Assembly (NCBI RefSeq): GCF_001424165.1
Contig: NZ_LMOJ01000022.1
Coordinates: forward strand, 211,882-275,881
Reading direction: 5' to 3'
Origin: Massilia sp. Leaf139
Lineage (GTDB): Bacteria; Pseudomonadota; Gammaproteobacteria; Burkholderiales; Burkholderiaceae_D
DNA: 64,000 nucleotides
The position numbers and the translations under genes are program-made. Positions 32,403 through 42,017 of the stretch are shown here, piece by piece; positions within the stretch are counted from its first letter, which is position 1; each line of letters opens with the position of its first letter. The notes beneath the pieces are model-generated. The model saw nothing but the letters and a program-made list of their open reading frames with translations. It did not search any database and was not told the DNA's origin.

Positions 32403-32533
32403 GGAGCCTCGATAAACCTACTGCGCGTCGTATTTTTGCCCTGCGATGCTCGCTGTACGTTCGTACAGCGAGCATTACCGCCTTGGCGGCTTGGACAAAA
32501 CTCCTTCCGTTCGCCACGGTTTCTCAAGGCTCC
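32403..32533. repeat. 131-bp MITE-like element with palindromic core
   Basis: The ends GGAGCCTCGATAAACC and GGTTTCTCAAGGCTCC are inverted repeats matching at 14 of 16 positions. The core (32446-32475) is a palindrome with 14-bp perfect arms, ATGCTCGCTGTACG / CGTACAGCGAGCAT. The arrangement is like the element at 16323 but the ends differ, so it is a second family. Confidence 0.7.
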
Positions 32534-32666
32534 GTTACGAACAGGCCTTTCAACAAAAACAAGCCAACTCCATTCTTTTAAACTTGATCCATGTCAAAGG
32601 CGAAATTGACCTGCCTCCTAGACTTGTCGCTTTCGGCCACACGGCCGTTCATGACAAGGGGAAAAC

Positions 32667-33413
32667 ATGGAAAAGAACAAGGTTGCGCTGGTAACGGGCG
32701 GAATGGGCGGACTCGGCACGGCACTGTGCCGGCAGCTCGCGGATGCGGGCTGCACGGTGGCGCTCACCTATTCGCCGTCGAATCCCTCGCCCGAAGGCTG
32801 GCTCGCCGCCCAGCGCGACGAGGGCTACCGCTTCCGTGCCTGGCGTCTCGACGTCACCGACGACCGTGCCTGCGCAGCCATGATGGCCGGCCTGCTCGAC
32901 GAACTCGGCCGCATCGACGTCCTGGTGAATAATGCCGGCATCACACGCGACGCCAGCCTGCGCAAGATGACGCTGGAAGACTGGCACGACGTGCTGCGCA
33001 CCAACCTCGACAGCGTGTTCCACATGAGCCGCCAGGCCGTCGGCCCAATGACGGCGCAGCGCTGGGGCCGCGTCATCAATATCTCTTCGGTCAACGCCAA
33101 CGGCGGCGCCTACGGCCAGACGAATTACGCGGCCGCCAAGGCCGGCATGCACGGCTTCACCAAGGCGCTGGCGCTGGAAACGGCGCGCCACGGCGTGACC
33201 GTGAACACTGTCTCGCCCGGCTACCTGCGTACCAAAATGGTCGAGGCAATGCCGCAGGAAATCATGCAGAACAAGATCCTGCCGCAGATTCCCTTGGGCC
33301 GGCTGGGCGAACCGGAAGAGGTGGCCGCATTGGTGGCTTACCTGGTGTCGGACGCCGCCGCCTTCATCACCGGTGCCGACATCGCGATCAATGGCGGCCA
33401 CCACATGCGCTGA
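32667..33413 (+). CDS. phaB: Acetoacetyl-CoA reductase
   Basis: A 248-residue SDR enzyme close to PhaB/PhbB. TGGMGGLG is the cofactor loop, NNAGITRD, the catalytic Ser in NISSVNA, and YAAAK are present, as are GLGTALCRQLADAG and PGYLRTKMV typical of the PhaB group. It reduces acetoacetyl-CoA to (R)-3-hydroxybutyryl-CoA with NADPH for polyhydroxybutyrate. AAGGGGAAAAC precedes the ATG. phaC and phaA are not in the window; two phasin genes (45590, 57653) are. A 3-oxoacyl-ACP reductase cannot be fully excluded. Confidence 0.87.
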   Translation: MEKNKVALVTGGMGGLGTALCRQLADAGCTVALTYSPSNPSPEGWLAAQRDEGYRFRAWRLDVTDDRACAAMMAGLLDELGRIDVLVNNAGITRDASLRKMTLEDWHDVLRTNLDSVFHMSRQAVGPMTAQRWGRVINISSVNANGGAYGQTNYAAAKAGMHGFTKALALETARHGVTVNTVSPGYLRTKMVEAMPQEIMQNKILPQIPLGRLGEPEEVAALVAYLVSDAAAFITGADIAINGGHHMR

Positions 33414-33429
33414 CGATCCGGCCCGACAT

Positions 33430-33792
33430 TCAACGCTTCTCCATGCGCGTCTGGCAGCCGATGCACAGGCGCGCCTCGGGCCGCGCCTGCAGGCGCGAAA
33501 AACCGATGTCGCCGCCGCATTCCTCGCAGGAGCCATAGCTGCCGTCCTCGAACTTCGCCAGCGCCTGGCGCAGCACCTGCATGCGCGCCGCGTGGTGGCC
33601 GGCGGCCTCGAGGGCGAGGTCGTTCAGCAGGCGTACGGTGGCCTTGTCGGCAGGGGAGGTTTCGACCTCGGAGACCGGCAGGTCGTGCGCGCCGTTCGCC
33701 GCATCGGGATCCTCGGTGCGGCTGAGCGCCGCCAGCTGAGCGGCGAGCGCGGCGCGCAACTGGGCCAGCTGGCCGGCGTCGAGGGCTGCCAT
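33430..33792 (-). CDS. DksA/TraR-family zinc-finger protein
   Basis: A 120-residue protein. A helical hairpin precedes a C4 zinc finger, CEECGGDI...LCIGC, near residues 83-107, followed by a short basic tail. DksA-like proteins enter the RNA polymerase secondary channel. The acidic tip of the coiled coil is not obvious, so it may be a DksA-like variant such as YbiI or DksA2. The ATG at 33792 lacks a good ribosome-binding site; a GTG 33 nt upstream is an alternative. It is convergent with phaB. Confidence 0.8.
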   Translation of the reverse strand: MAALDAGQLAQLRAALAAQLAALSRTEDPDAANGAHDLPVSEVETSPADKATVRLLNDLALEAAGHHAARMQVLRQALAKFEDGSYGSCEECGGDIGFSRLQARPEARLCIGCQTRMEKR

Positions 33793-33952
33793 GGACGCAC
33801 CCGGACGTCTAGGAATGCGCGGCACAATGCCGCGCGGATGGCCGAAGCCGGAAGATGGCGTTCATTGCGCGCTCCCACATGAACCTGTAGGCGCAGTGTA
33901 GCGCGATGCGCGGCCCATGAACATGGGCGCACGCGTGCGCTTTGGGGGGAGG

Positions 33953-34549
33953 TCAGGCCGGCTTGGCGGGCGCGCGGTGGGTGTCGATCGCCTTGATTTG
34001 CGTGTGGATCTTGTCGAGCGCCGTGATGACCGAGGCCGCCTGTCCGGTCGCCGCCGCGCCTGCCAGGTGCAGCAGGCCCGCCACCAGGCCCGTCACGTCG
34101 CCGATCAGGGCGATCTTGCGGATCTTTTCGGCCGCCGCCGTGGTCAGCGCCACCACGCCCTGCTGCGACTTGCCAAGCGACTTGACGACATAGGTGGCGG
34201 CGTCTGCATACAGGCCGTTGGCGCGCTGGCGCAGCAGCAGCTCGTCTTCGAGCAGGGCGCGCGCGGCGGCCTGCACATGGGCCGGGACGACCCCGCCGTC
34301 GTAGGCGCGGATGTCGCGCATGATGCGTTCGTGCAGCCCGTCGGCGCAGGCGGACAACTGGTCGGCCAGTTCGACGATCTGGGCCACGCTGGCCAGGCCG
34401 CCGTTGCCGGCCGGCGCCGTGCGGGCGACCGTCTCATTGACCGTTGCGGCCTTTGCCGCGCCCCCGGTAACGCTGCCGGCTACCGCGCCGGCGAAGGCGT
34501 CGATCGCCATGTCGGTTGCGTCGCCTGCTGGTTTCTTGTCGCTCGCCAT
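33953..34549 (-). CDS. Hypothetical protein, Ala-rich
   Basis: A 198-residue Ala-rich protein with no signal peptide. A Gly/Ala-rich N-terminal stretch (about 14-42), a long helical middle and a moderately hydrophobic segment (about 145-172, IALIGDVTGLVAGLLHLAGAAATGQ) can be seen. AGGGAGGCAGC precedes the ATG. It starts 16 bp after the lipoprotein gene upstream ends, so the two are co-transcribed. I do not recognise the family. Confidence 0.65.
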   Translation of the reverse strand: MASDKKPAGDATDMAIDAFAGAVAGSVTGGAAKAATVNETVARTAPAGNGGLASVAQIVELADQLSACADGLHERIMRDIRAYDGGVVPAHVQAAARALLEDELLLRQRANGLYADAATYVVKSLGKSQQGVVALTTAAAEKIRKIALIGDVTGLVAGLLHLAGAAATGQAASVITALDKIHTQIKAIDTHRAPAKPA

Positions 34550-34565
34550 GCTGCCTCCCTGAAGA

Positions 34566-35426
34566 TCATTCGCCCGCGAGGCCTTCGCGGATCATCCGCA
34601 GGTCGCGTCCATAATTGCCGAGCATGCGCTTGACGTCCTCCTGCGTCAGCTTGTGCAGGTTTTCGCGCAGCTTCTGGTGCCCGAGCGCCACCTTGGTCAG
34701 TCCCTGCAAGGCCAGGTCGTAGCGGCGGTCGATCAGTTTGTATTCGCTCGCCTTGTTCAGGTAGTGCACCTTGGCCAGGGTGACGAGCATGCGTTCGTTA
34801 TTACCCTTGGTAAAAGGCAGCTCGACATCGAAAATGCCGAGCACGGTCTTCTTTTCATTCTCGTTGGTCTTGTAGTAGAGGCGGGTGAGCGAAATCATCG
34901 CCTCTAGCAGGATCTGGACGTCGGCGTCGCTGTCGCGCACCATGGTCTCGACGCTGCGGTTCTGGTAGCCCGAGGCGATCACCCGCGTCAGCAGACGCGT
35001 CAGGCCCGTGTAGGCGGCGACGTGGCGCTGCTGCAGGCCTGACTCGGCATTCGCTTTCAGGCCGTTGCCCAGGTCGTCGATCCGTTCCGTGAGGTCGTAG
35101 CGGGTGTCGCCGGCCAGCAGGCTCAGCGTTTGCATGTAAAGCACCAGCGCCTTTTGCACGCTGACGAAATCCTCGTAGACGGCGCGCCGCTTGGCGTCGT
35201 TTTCGCGCGCCAATTTGTCCGCGGACGCGGGCAGATAGGGTTGTTCGCGCTCATAGGTGTCGCGGTAGCGGCGCGAAAGTTCGCCATAGCCGCCGAGCTT
35301 GGCCGAGGCTTCGGCGAATTCGCGCACTTCGACCAGGCTGACCGGGCCGCCGGTGGAGGCACAGCCTCCCAGCACGACGTTGAGCGCCAGTAGGCAGGCG
35401 GCGAGGCTAAGACGAAATGGGGTCAT
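34566..35426 (-). CDS. Hypothetical lipoprotein
   Basis: A 286-residue predicted lipoprotein (lipobox VLGGC, Cys about 22). The rest is helical with coiled-coil character (EFAEASAKLGGYGELSRRYRDTYEREQPYL and KLRENLHKLTQEDVKRML). The ATG at 35426 has GAGGATCC upstream. It heads a two-gene unit with the Ala-rich protein. I do not recognise the family; it may be an envelope scaffold. Confidence 0.68.
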   Translation of the reverse strand: MTPFRLSLAACLLALNVVLGGCASTGGPVSLVEVREFAEASAKLGGYGELSRRYRDTYEREQPYLPASADKLARENDAKRRAVYEDFVSVQKALVLYMQTLSLLAGDTRYDLTERIDDLGNGLKANAESGLQQRHVAAYTGLTRLLTRVIASGYQNRSVETMVRDSDADVQILLEAMISLTRLYYKTNENEKKTVLGIFDVELPFTKGNNERMLVTLAKVHYLNKASEYKLIDRRYDLALQGLTKVALGHQKLRENLHKLTQEDVKRMLGNYGRDLRMIREGLAGE

Positions 35427-35524
35427 CGGATCCTCTCGAACGGGCAAAAGTGCCGGACGGAAAGACCCCATTTTGGCAAACGCCGCGCGCAGCGGCGTTG
35501 CATTGGATCAATTACTGCGCTGGA

Positions 35525-35890
35525 TCAGCCGACCTTGCTATGGTCGAAATGGGGATTTTCGATGATACCGAACAGGTTGCCGTAGGGATCACGCACGGTG
35601 GCGACGCGAATGCCGTCGCCGACGTCCGCCAGCGGCGAATCGACCGTGGCGCCGAGCGCCTCCAGCCGCGCCAGCTCGGCGGCCGCATCCTGGGTGCCCC
35701 AATAGGCGGTGGCGCCCGCCGCACCCGGTATGCCATCGGGAATCAGGCCGAGTTCGAAACCGCCGACCTCGAAGCCGACATAGAAGGGCTGGTCGAAATA
35801 GGGCGCCTTTTCCAGCACCTGGCGGTACCAGCCGGTTGCCTCCTGGAGGTCGGTGACCGGATAAATGACGGTGCGCAGTCCCTGGATCAT
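35525..35890 (-). CDS. VOC-family (glyoxalase/bleomycin-resistance-like) protein
   Basis: A 121-residue single-domain VOC protein with the two beta-alpha-beta-beta-beta modules. The pattern VIYPVTDLQEATGWYRQVL...VGGFELGLIPDG and VATVRDPYGNLFGIIENP is typical. Members bind a metal and act on small molecules or sequester drugs; the substrate is unknown. The ATG at 35890 has AGGAGAACCGC upstream. It lies 53 bp downstream of hyi. Confidence 0.85.
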   Translation of the reverse strand: MIQGLRTVIYPVTDLQEATGWYRQVLEKAPYFDQPFYVGFEVGGFELGLIPDGIPGAAGATAYWGTQDAAAELARLEALGATVDSPLADVGDGIRVATVRDPYGNLFGIIENPHFDHSKVG

Positions 35891-35943
35891 GCGGTTCTCC
35901 TCGTTTATAAAGAAGCAATAGTGCCGCAGCAGATCGGGCTTGT

Positions 35944-36744
35944 CTAGCCGTGGATCGGCGCCGGGGAAACCAGCGGATTGCCGCGCCAGCCGAGACCCTC
36001 GACCGTCCCGGCCGCCGGCGTGTATTCGCAACCGATCCAGCCGTCGTAGCCGAGCTCGTCGAGCACGCGGAACAGGTAAGGGAAATTGATTTCACCGGTT
36101 CCCGGTTCGTGGCGGCCCGGCACGTCGGCGATCTGGATGTGGCGGATCAGGGGCAGCAGCTCGCGGATGGTATTGGCCAGGTCGCCTTCCATGCGCTGGG
36201 CGTGGTAGACGTCGAACTGCAGGAACAGGTTGTCGACGGCGCATTCGCGGATGATGCCCGCTGCCTGGCGCGAGCCGGTCAGGAAATAGCCGGGCACGTC
36301 GCGGTCGTTGATCGGCTCGATCAGCAGGGCCAGGCCGCGTTCCTTCAGCGCCGCGGCGGCGAAGCGCAGGTTGGCGACATAGGTGGCGTGGGCGCGCGCG
36401 TGCGGCACGTTCGGCGGCAGGATGCCCGCCATGCAATGCAGTTGCTTGACGCCCAGTTCGTCGGCGTAATCGAGGGCCAGCTCGACGCTGTCCTGAAACT
36501 CGGCGATGCGGCGCGGGTCGCAAGCCATGCCACGGTCGCCGCCGGGCCAGTCGCCGGCCGGGAAATTGTGCAGCACGAGTTCGAGGCCATAGCGCGCCAG
36601 GCGCCCGGCGATCCACTCCGGTTCGCAGGCATAGGGGAACTGGAATTCGACGGCGTCGAACCCGGCTTCGCGCGCCGCGGCGAAGCGGTCGAGAAAGCTG
36701 AGCTCGGTGAACATCGTGCTCAGGTTGGCGGCGAATTTGGGCAT
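35944..36744 (-). CDS. hyi: Hydroxypyruvate isomerase
   Basis: A 266-residue TIM-barrel enzyme of the Hyi/OtnI group, converting hydroxypyruvate to tartronate semialdehyde in glyoxylate metabolism. Recognisable: MPKFAANLSTMFTELSFLDRF at the start, GFDAVEFQFPY, LHNFPAGDW, the metal- and substrate-binding EPIN.RD.PGYFL, DVYHAQ and HIQIADVPGRHEPGTGEINFP. The length is standard. The glyoxylate carboligase and tartronate semialdehyde reductase genes are not adjacent. A conserved Glu at the end (IGCEYTP) is the second catalytic carboxylate. Confidence 0.9.
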   Translation of the reverse strand: MPKFAANLSTMFTELSFLDRFAAAREAGFDAVEFQFPYACEPEWIAGRLARYGLELVLHNFPAGDWPGGDRGMACDPRRIAEFQDSVELALDYADELGVKQLHCMAGILPPNVPHARAHATYVANLRFAAAALKERGLALLIEPINDRDVPGYFLTGSRQAAGIIRECAVDNLFLQFDVYHAQRMEGDLANTIRELLPLIRHIQIADVPGRHEPGTGEINFPYLFRVLDELGYDGWIGCEYTPAAGTVEGLGWRGNPLVSPAPIHG

Positions 36745-36822
36745 GGCAGTCTCGAATGTTGTCAGACCGCTATCGTAGCACTGCGGCGCCGATGGCGCAG
36801 CCGCCCGCCAATCGTGCGAGGG

Positions 36823-36856
36823 CGAAAAAAAACAGCCCGGACATGCCGGGCTGTTT
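36823..36856 (-). terminator. Terminator of rhlE
   Basis: An 11-bp perfect stem (AAACAGCCCGG / CCGGGCTGTTT) with a run of T residues on the minus strand. It lies 23 bp after the rhlE stop. Confidence 0.88.
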
Positions 36857-36878
36857 CGATGTGACAAGCGACTAAGGC

Positions 36879-38285
36879 TTAGCGCCCACGGCCACCCGTG
36901 CGCGGCGCGGATGCCGAACGGGGCGCACCGCCGGCGTTGCCGCCGCGGTTGCCGCCACCGCTCGATGCCGGACGGCCGCCGCCGCTACCGGCCGGACGCG
37001 AACCGCCCGCCGGCGCCGCCGCGCGCGGCTGGCCCTGGCCGCGGCCGCCGCCGTTGCCGCCTGGACGGCCGCCACGGTTGCCGTGCCCAGGCGCGCCGCT
37101 GCGCAGCTGGATCGGCTGGGCCTTGGCGTTCAGATCCGGCTCGAAGCCCGGAATCACGTGACGCGGCAGGGTCTGCTTGATCAGCTTCTCGATGTCTTTC
37201 AGCATCTGGTGCTCGTCGACGCAGACCAGCGATACGGCTTCGCCGGTGGCGCCGGCACGGCCGGTACGGCCGATGCGGTGCACGTAGTCTTCCGGCACGT
37301 TCGGCAGGTCGTAGTTGACCACGTGCGGCAGCTGGTCGATGTCGATGCCGCGTGCGGCGATGTCGGTCGCGACCAGCACCTGCAGGCTGCCGTCCTTGAA
37401 CTCGGACAAGGCCTTGGTACGGGCGGTCTGGCTCTTGTTGCCGTGGATCGCCATCGCACCGATGCCGTCCTTGCCGAGCTGCTCGACCAGCTTGTTCGCG
37501 CCGTGCTTGGTGCGGGTGAACACCAGCACCTGGCTCCAGTCGTTTTCCTTGATCAGGTGCGACAGCATCGGATGCTTCTTGTCGCGGTCGACCGGGTGGA
37601 TCTTCTGGGCGATGACTTCGACGGTCGAGTTGCGGCGCGCGACTTCGATCGACGCCGGGTTGTTCAGCAGTTTGTCGGCCAGGGCCTTGATCTCGTCCGA
37701 GAAGGTGGCCGAGAACAGCAGGTTCTGGCGCTTCGGCGGCAGCAGGGCCAGCACTTTCTTGATGTCATGGATGAAGCCCATGTCGAGCATGCGGTCGGCT
37801 TCGTCCAGGATCAGGATCTCGACCTTCGACAGGTCGACGGTGCGCTGGCCGGCGTGGTCGAGCAGGCGGCCCGGCGTGGCGACGAGCACGTCGACGCCGT
37901 GCTTCAGGAGCTTGATCTGCGGGTTGATGCCGACGCCGCCGAAGATCACGGCCGAGTTCAGGTTGGTGTACTTGCCGTACAGGCGCACGCTTTCCTCGAC
38001 CTGGGCCGCCAGCTCGCGGGTCGGGGCCAGGATCAGGGCGCGGATCGCACGTGGCGAAGTCTTGCTTTTCTGTGCGGCGCCGACCGCGTCCGACGACAGG
38101 CGCTGCAGCAGCGGCAGGGTAAAGCCGGCGGTCTTGCCGGTGCCGGTCTGGGCGCCGGCCAGCAGGTCGCCGCCGCCGAGCACGGCCGGGATGGCTTGGG
38201 CTTGAATGGGCGTTGGCGTGGTGTAGCCTTGTTCAGCGACTGCACGAACGATGGCGTCGGACAGGCCGAGGGTAGCAAATGACAT
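36879..38285 (-). CDS. rhlE: DEAD-box RNA helicase RhlE
   Basis: A 468-residue DEAD-box helicase. Motifs in order: Q motif ([11 protein letters not shown]), [25 protein letters not shown] (about 157-160), SAT, the [11 protein letters not shown] segment and HRIGRTGR. The C-terminal 80 residues are a Gly/Arg/Pro-rich low-complexity tail ([15 protein letters not shown]) for RNA binding. It unwinds RNA with ATP in ribosome assembly and RNA decay. It is monocistronic, with a strong terminator; the 5' leader may be long. Confidence 0.93.
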   Translation of the reverse strand: MSFATLGLSDAIVRAVAEQGYTTPTPIQAQAIPAVLGGGDLLAGAQTGTGKTAGFTLPLLQRLSSDAVGAAQKSKTSPRAIRALILAPTRELAAQVEESVRLYGKYTNLNSAVIFGGVGINPQIKLLKHGVDVLVATPGRLLDHAGQRTVDLSKVEILILDEADRMLDMGFIHDIKKVLALLPPKRQNLLFSATFSDEIKALADKLLNNPASIEVARRNSTVEVIAQKIHPVDRDKKHPMLSHLIKENDWSQVLVFTRTKHGANKLVEQLGKDGIGAMAIHGNKSQTARTKALSEFKDGSLQVLVATDIAARGIDIDQLPHVVNYDLPNVPEDYVHRIGRTGRAGATGEAVSLVCVDEHQMLKDIEKLIKQTLPRHVIPGFEPDLNAKAQPIQLRSGAPGHGNRGGRPGGNGGGRGQGQPRAAAPAGGSRPAGSGGGRPASSGGGNRGGNAGGAPRSASAPRTGGRGR

Positions 38286-38482
38286 AGATTCTCTGGTGAG
38301 GTTGATTCCGCCGCCGGCGCAAGCGGCGCCAGGATCGGAAAGGGTGCGCGGCGCCGGATCACGCGCAAGGCGTGCTCATCCGACGAGCCGGAGCATTATA
38401 GTGATTTTGTTGCGCAGTGGAAATACTGATGAGGGTTGCCACCGTGCGCACTGCGGTCACGGCGGCAAGCTAGACCGCTATT

Positions 38483-39271
38483 TTACGCGAAAGGCACCAT
38501 CAGCGGGATCATCTGTGCGAACACCTTCGGGCCGGCGGCGATGATGTCGCCCTTGTTCAGGTATTGCGACTCGCCGTTGAACTCGCCGACGATGCCGCCC
38601 GCTTCCGTCACCAGGAGCGAACCTGCAGCGATATCCCAGATCTTCAAGCCCTTTTCGAAATAGGCGTCGACGCGGCCGGCGGCCACGTTCGCCAATTCCA
38701 GCGCGGCCGAACCGCTGCTGCGCACGCCGTGGCAACGCGAGGCGACGACTTCGTACATGCGCAGGTATTCGGCCAGCGCGCGCGGATCCGGGCCGTGGCC
38801 GGAGGCGATCAGGGCCTTGCCGATGCGGTCGTGGTTCTTGACGCGGATACGCTTGTCGTTCAGGTAGGAACCGGCGCCCTTGGAAGCAGTGAACAGGTCG
38901 TTACGCACCGGGTCGTAGACGACGGCCTGGGTGATCACGCCCTTGTGCTGCAGCGCGATGGAGATGCAGAAGTTCGGGTAGCCATGCATGAAGTTGGTGG
39001 TGCCGTCGAGCGGGTCGATAATCCAGACATACTCGCTGTCGTCGTTCAAGTTACGCGACGGGCCCGATTCTTCGCCGAGGATGGCGTGGTCGGGGTAGGC
39101 TTTCAGCAGCGTTTCGACGATGGCCTGTTCCGATGCCTGGTCGACGTCGGTGACGAAATCGTTGTGTTGTTTTTCAGAGACCACGATGCGGTCGAGGTCG
39201 AAAGACGCGCGGTTGATGACGGTGGCGGCGCGGCGTGCGGCCTTGATGGCCGTGTTGAGCATTGGATGCAT
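38483..39271 (-). CDS. suhB: Inositol-1-monophosphatase
   Basis: A 262-residue Mg-dependent phosphatase of the inositol monophosphatase family. Metal sites are clear: [14 protein letters not shown] and WDIAAG. SuhB also binds NusA and takes part in antitermination and rRNA folding in E. coli. The ATG at 39271 is preferred because GGGAAAAGCAC precedes it. It is divergent from trmJ, the standard arrangement in betaproteobacteria. Confidence 0.92.
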   Translation of the reverse strand: MHPMLNTAIKAARRAATVINRASFDLDRIVVSEKQHNDFVTDVDQASEQAIVETLLKAYPDHAILGEESGPSRNLNDDSEYVWIIDPLDGTTNFMHGYPNFCISIALQHKGVITQAVVYDPVRNDLFTASKGAGSYLNDKRIRVKNHDRIGKALIASGHGPDPRALAEYLRMYEVVASRCHGVRSSGSAALELANVAAGRVDAYFEKGLKIWDIAAGSLLVTEAGGIVGEFNGESQYLNKGDIIAAGPKVFAQMIPLMVPFA

Positions 39272-39449
39272 GTGCTTTTCCCTGAAAAAAACGCTGACGC
39301 CCACGGGGCATGATGCACCATGGACGGTCGAGTATAAGTTGACGGCTTGAAGCCGAATTAAAGAGCGTGGCGGCGTCGAATTCGGTAGAATCCCGGCCCT
39401 TGATGCCGAAATTTCAATTGCTCGTCGCCGCGCGATAGCGCTATTTTAA

Positions 39450-40223
39450 ATGAACCAGCCAGAATCCGACACGACTCTTTTCACCCGCCTGCCGAACGGG
39501 CTACGATTCGTCCTCGTCGAGACCAGCCGCGCCGGCAATGTCGGCTCGGTCGCCCGTGCCATGAAGACCATGGGTTTCACCGAACTCGTGCTCGTGTCCC
39601 CGCGCTGCCTTGAGCCCTTGAACGACCCGGAAGCGGTCGCCTTCGCCAGCGGCGCCATCGACGTCCTGCAGAACGCGCGCATCGTCGGCAGCGTGGCCGA
39701 GGCCCTGGAGGGCTGCAATTTCGCCGCCGCCGTCTCGGCGCGGCTGCGCGAATTCTCGCCGCCGGTGTGGACGCCGCGTGCTTTTGCCGAGTATGTTGCC
39801 AACCCGGCCGCCAGCCAGGCCGAGGTCAAGGCCGCGCTCATCCTCGGCAACGAACGCGTCGGCTTGCCGAACGAGATCGTCGAGAAGTGCAATGTGCTGA
39901 TCAACATCCCGGCCAATCCGGCTTATTCGTCCTTGAACCTGTCGCAGGCGGCCCAGGTGCTGGCCTACGAATGCCGGATGGCCGCCATCGGCGACGCGGT
40001 GCCGGAAACCCCGGTCGGCTTCCACGGCGACGCCGCCAGCGTAACCCAGATCGAAGGCATGTATGCCCACCTGGAAGAGGCGCTGGTGTCGATCGGCTTT
40101 CTCAACGCCGACAATCCGAAGAAGCTGATGCCGCGCCTGAAGCGGCTGTTCGCGCGCGCGCAGCTGGAGACGGAAGAGGTGAATATCCTGCGCGGGATTG
40201 CAAGACAGATCCTGAAGCGCTGA
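39450..40223 (+). CDS. trmJ: tRNA (cytidine/uridine-2'-O)-methyltransferase TrmJ
   Basis: A 257-residue SPOUT methyltransferase that methylates the ribose of nucleotide 32 in tRNA using S-adenosylmethionine. The SPOUT signatures are visible: NVGSVARAMKTMGF near the N-terminus, LGNERVGLPNEI in the middle, and INIPANPAYSSLNLSQAAQV forming the trefoil knot. The C-terminal extension (about 170-257) is the helical TrmJ-specific domain. The usual downstream gene (cysE) is absent; a REP-like palindrome follows the stop. Confidence 0.92.
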   Translation: MNQPESDTTLFTRLPNGLRFVLVETSRAGNVGSVARAMKTMGFTELVLVSPRCLEPLNDPEAVAFASGAIDVLQNARIVGSVAEALEGCNFAAAVSARLREFSPPVWTPRAFAEYVANPAASQAEVKAALILGNERVGLPNEIVEKCNVLINIPANPAYSSLNLSQAAQVLAYECRMAAIGDAVPETPVGFHGDAASVTQIEGMYAHLEEALVSIGFLNADNPKKLMPRLKRLFARAQLETEEVNILRGIARQILKR

Positions 40224-40241
40224 GCGGTCGATTCGCTCGCT

Positions 40242-40271
40242 GTAGGGTGAACGGGTTCTCCCGTCCACGCG
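40242..40271. repeat. REP-like palindrome
   Basis: GTAGGGTGAACGGG-TTCT-CCCGTCCACGCG, the same dispersed family, placed 18 bp after trmJ and before a convergent gene. Confidence 0.75.
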
Positions 40272-40367
40272 GTCAATCAGTCGCGACCCGTCAGCAAGAC
40301 TGAGCACCGTCAGTTACAAGCTTGCATGGTATCCCTGATAGTTAAACAAAGACTGGCTGCTTCGGCA

Positions 40368-41273
40368 TCAAGACCCAAACGCAATCACTTCGTCACCCGG
40401 CGCCGCACGGCATTCAGCCCCCAGCGGCTCCCAGCCCCGGCGCACGACGATCCGCTCCTTGTCGTGGCACACCTGCACCCGCCGCGCAGCCGGCGCGCGC
40501 CGGTGCACGAAGGCTTCGATTGATTCCGGCACGCTCACCTGCAGCTTCAACGCGTGGATGTCCTCGACCGGATGGTCGTTCACATGCACCAGCGGCAGGA
40601 ACTGGCCGGCGAACATCAGCGCGTGCGAGGGCACTTGTACAGGGCCGGCCGCATAGCCCTGCGCGCGCAGCCACGCTTGCGCCTGCGCGCGCGGCGCGTT
40701 CGAACGGTCGATGCCGCCCCAGGCGCCGGCCAGCAGCTCGGCCACCCACTGATTGCAGTTCTGGTAGCGCGTGCCGAAGGCATAGGCGTTGGCGCTGTAC
40801 CGGCCGGCCAGCAGCGACAGGGCGAGGGGCTTGTCGAGCGCCGCCCGTTCCAGCAGCGCGCCGTCTTCCTCGGGCAGGAAGACGAGGGACATGTGGCCGC
40901 TGGCGGGCGTCTCGGCGCCGAGCGCGAAACCGGCGACGCCCTGGTCGAACAGGCGCGGACGCGATTCGTCGCAGGCGTAATACAGCTGGCGCACGGCCCA
41001 GGGACTGGCGGGATTGTCCTTCAGGGCCACGGCGGCATGCGAATACAGCAGGCCGAAACGGCTCAGGTCGAGGCCCGCGCGCGAGACCAGCGCGACCTTG
41101 CCGCCCGAAGCTTCGAGCTCGCGCCTGACGACGCCGGCGAAGCGCAGCACGCGATCCTGGTCGGCGGCCGTGATCTCCTGGGAACGTTCGCAGAACACCG
41201 GCAAGCCGGCCCAGGCGCCGCCGCTCGCGCACAGGGCGAGCGCGCCCAGGACGAGGCGCAGGCCGCGCATCAT
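40368..41273 (-). CDS. DUF2145 family periplasmic protein
   Basis: A 301-residue secreted protein with a clear signal peptide (cleaved near AWA-G). It matches the DUF2145 family, which I recognise by CERSQEI, RAGLDLSRFGLLYSHAAVAL, QNCNQWVAELLAGAWG and the late VCHDKERIVVRRGWEPLGAEC. The conserved Cys/His residues recall papain-like (NlpC-type) peptidases, but no activity is known to me. Its start overlaps the stop of the upstream gene (TGATG), so the two are translationally coupled. Confidence 0.82.
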   Translation of the reverse strand: MMRGLRLVLGALALCASGGAWAGLPVFCERSQEITAADQDRVLRFAGVVRRELEASGGKVALVSRAGLDLSRFGLLYSHAAVALKDNPASPWAVRQLYYACDESRPRLFDQGVAGFALGAETPASGHMSLVFLPEEDGALLERAALDKPLALSLLAGRYSANAYAFGTRYQNCNQWVAELLAGAWGGIDRSNAPRAQAQAWLRAQGYAAGPVQVPSHALMFAGQFLPLVHVNDHPVEDIHALKLQVSVPESIEAFVHRRAPAARRVQVCHDKERIVVRRGWEPLGAECRAAPGDEVIAFGS

Positions 41274-41740
41274 CAGATCGCGACTTTGCGCGAGCCCAGT
41301 TCGCGGTACCAGTTGTCTTCCAGCGCCAGGAAGAAGGCCTGCTTGCTGTCGGCGTGGGCGAATTCGTAGCCGTATTCGCGCGCGTTCACCTGCACCAGTT
41401 CGCCCTTGCCGACCGAGCGCTGCGCCAGGGCGCGGTTCGGCACGTCGAGCGTGAATTCGCCCGTTGCGCCGGCGGCGGCCGCGTGCAGGGTCATGCGCAC
41501 CGTGTCCGGCTTACCCGGCGCGGCGGCGATGTCGATCACGCGGTACTGGCCGGCGGCCACGCGCTTGTCGCCGCCCGAGCTGTTGCTGGACGCGCCGATC
41601 GAATCGGACACGCTGCCCGACGAGGCCGAGCCCGCGCTGGACGCCGACGAAGCGGCGGTGCTGGCGGCCTGGACGGGCATGGCGCAGGCGGCGATGGCGG
41701 CGGCCAGGATGGCGGCGCGGGAGAAGGAGGCGATGATCAT
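41273..41740 (-). CDS. Hypothetical secreted protein paired with DUF2145
   Basis: A 155-residue secreted protein: signal peptide (cleaved near VQA-A), then a Ser/Ala-rich disordered stretch (about 27-58) and a compact C-terminal domain with FTLDVPNRALAQRSVGKGELVQV and EYGYEFAHADSKQAFFLAL. Found next to DUF2145 genes in related bacteria as far as I recall; function unknown. The TGATG overlap with the next gene indicates an operon. Confidence 0.72.
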   Translation of the reverse strand: MIIASFSRAAILAAAIAACAMPVQAASTAASSASSAGSASSGSVSDSIGASSNSSGGDKRVAAGQYRVIDIAAAPGKPDTVRMTLHAAAAGATGEFTLDVPNRALAQRSVGKGELVQVNAREYGYEFAHADSKQAFFLALEDNWYRELGSRKVAI

Positions 41741-42017
41741 GAGAGGCTTTCGAAAAATAGGCTGAATGCGGAGCTACTGCGGAGCTGAACGCGCCTATGG
41801 TACAAGCCCTGCGCCGTGCTGAGAAGGCTTGTCGCCTGCCGTGCGAAAGTGCGCGTCGCGGGATGCAAACAAAATTTGCATGTTTGCGCCCCCGTGCAAA
41901 GGATATTTGCATGGGCAAGCGGGCCGCCGCGCCAATGACGCGCTTCTCGACGATTTCCTCTAATTCCAGCCGCGGCGGCCTGTCGTACACTACGTTCTAT
42001 AACAACAAGGATTCCCG

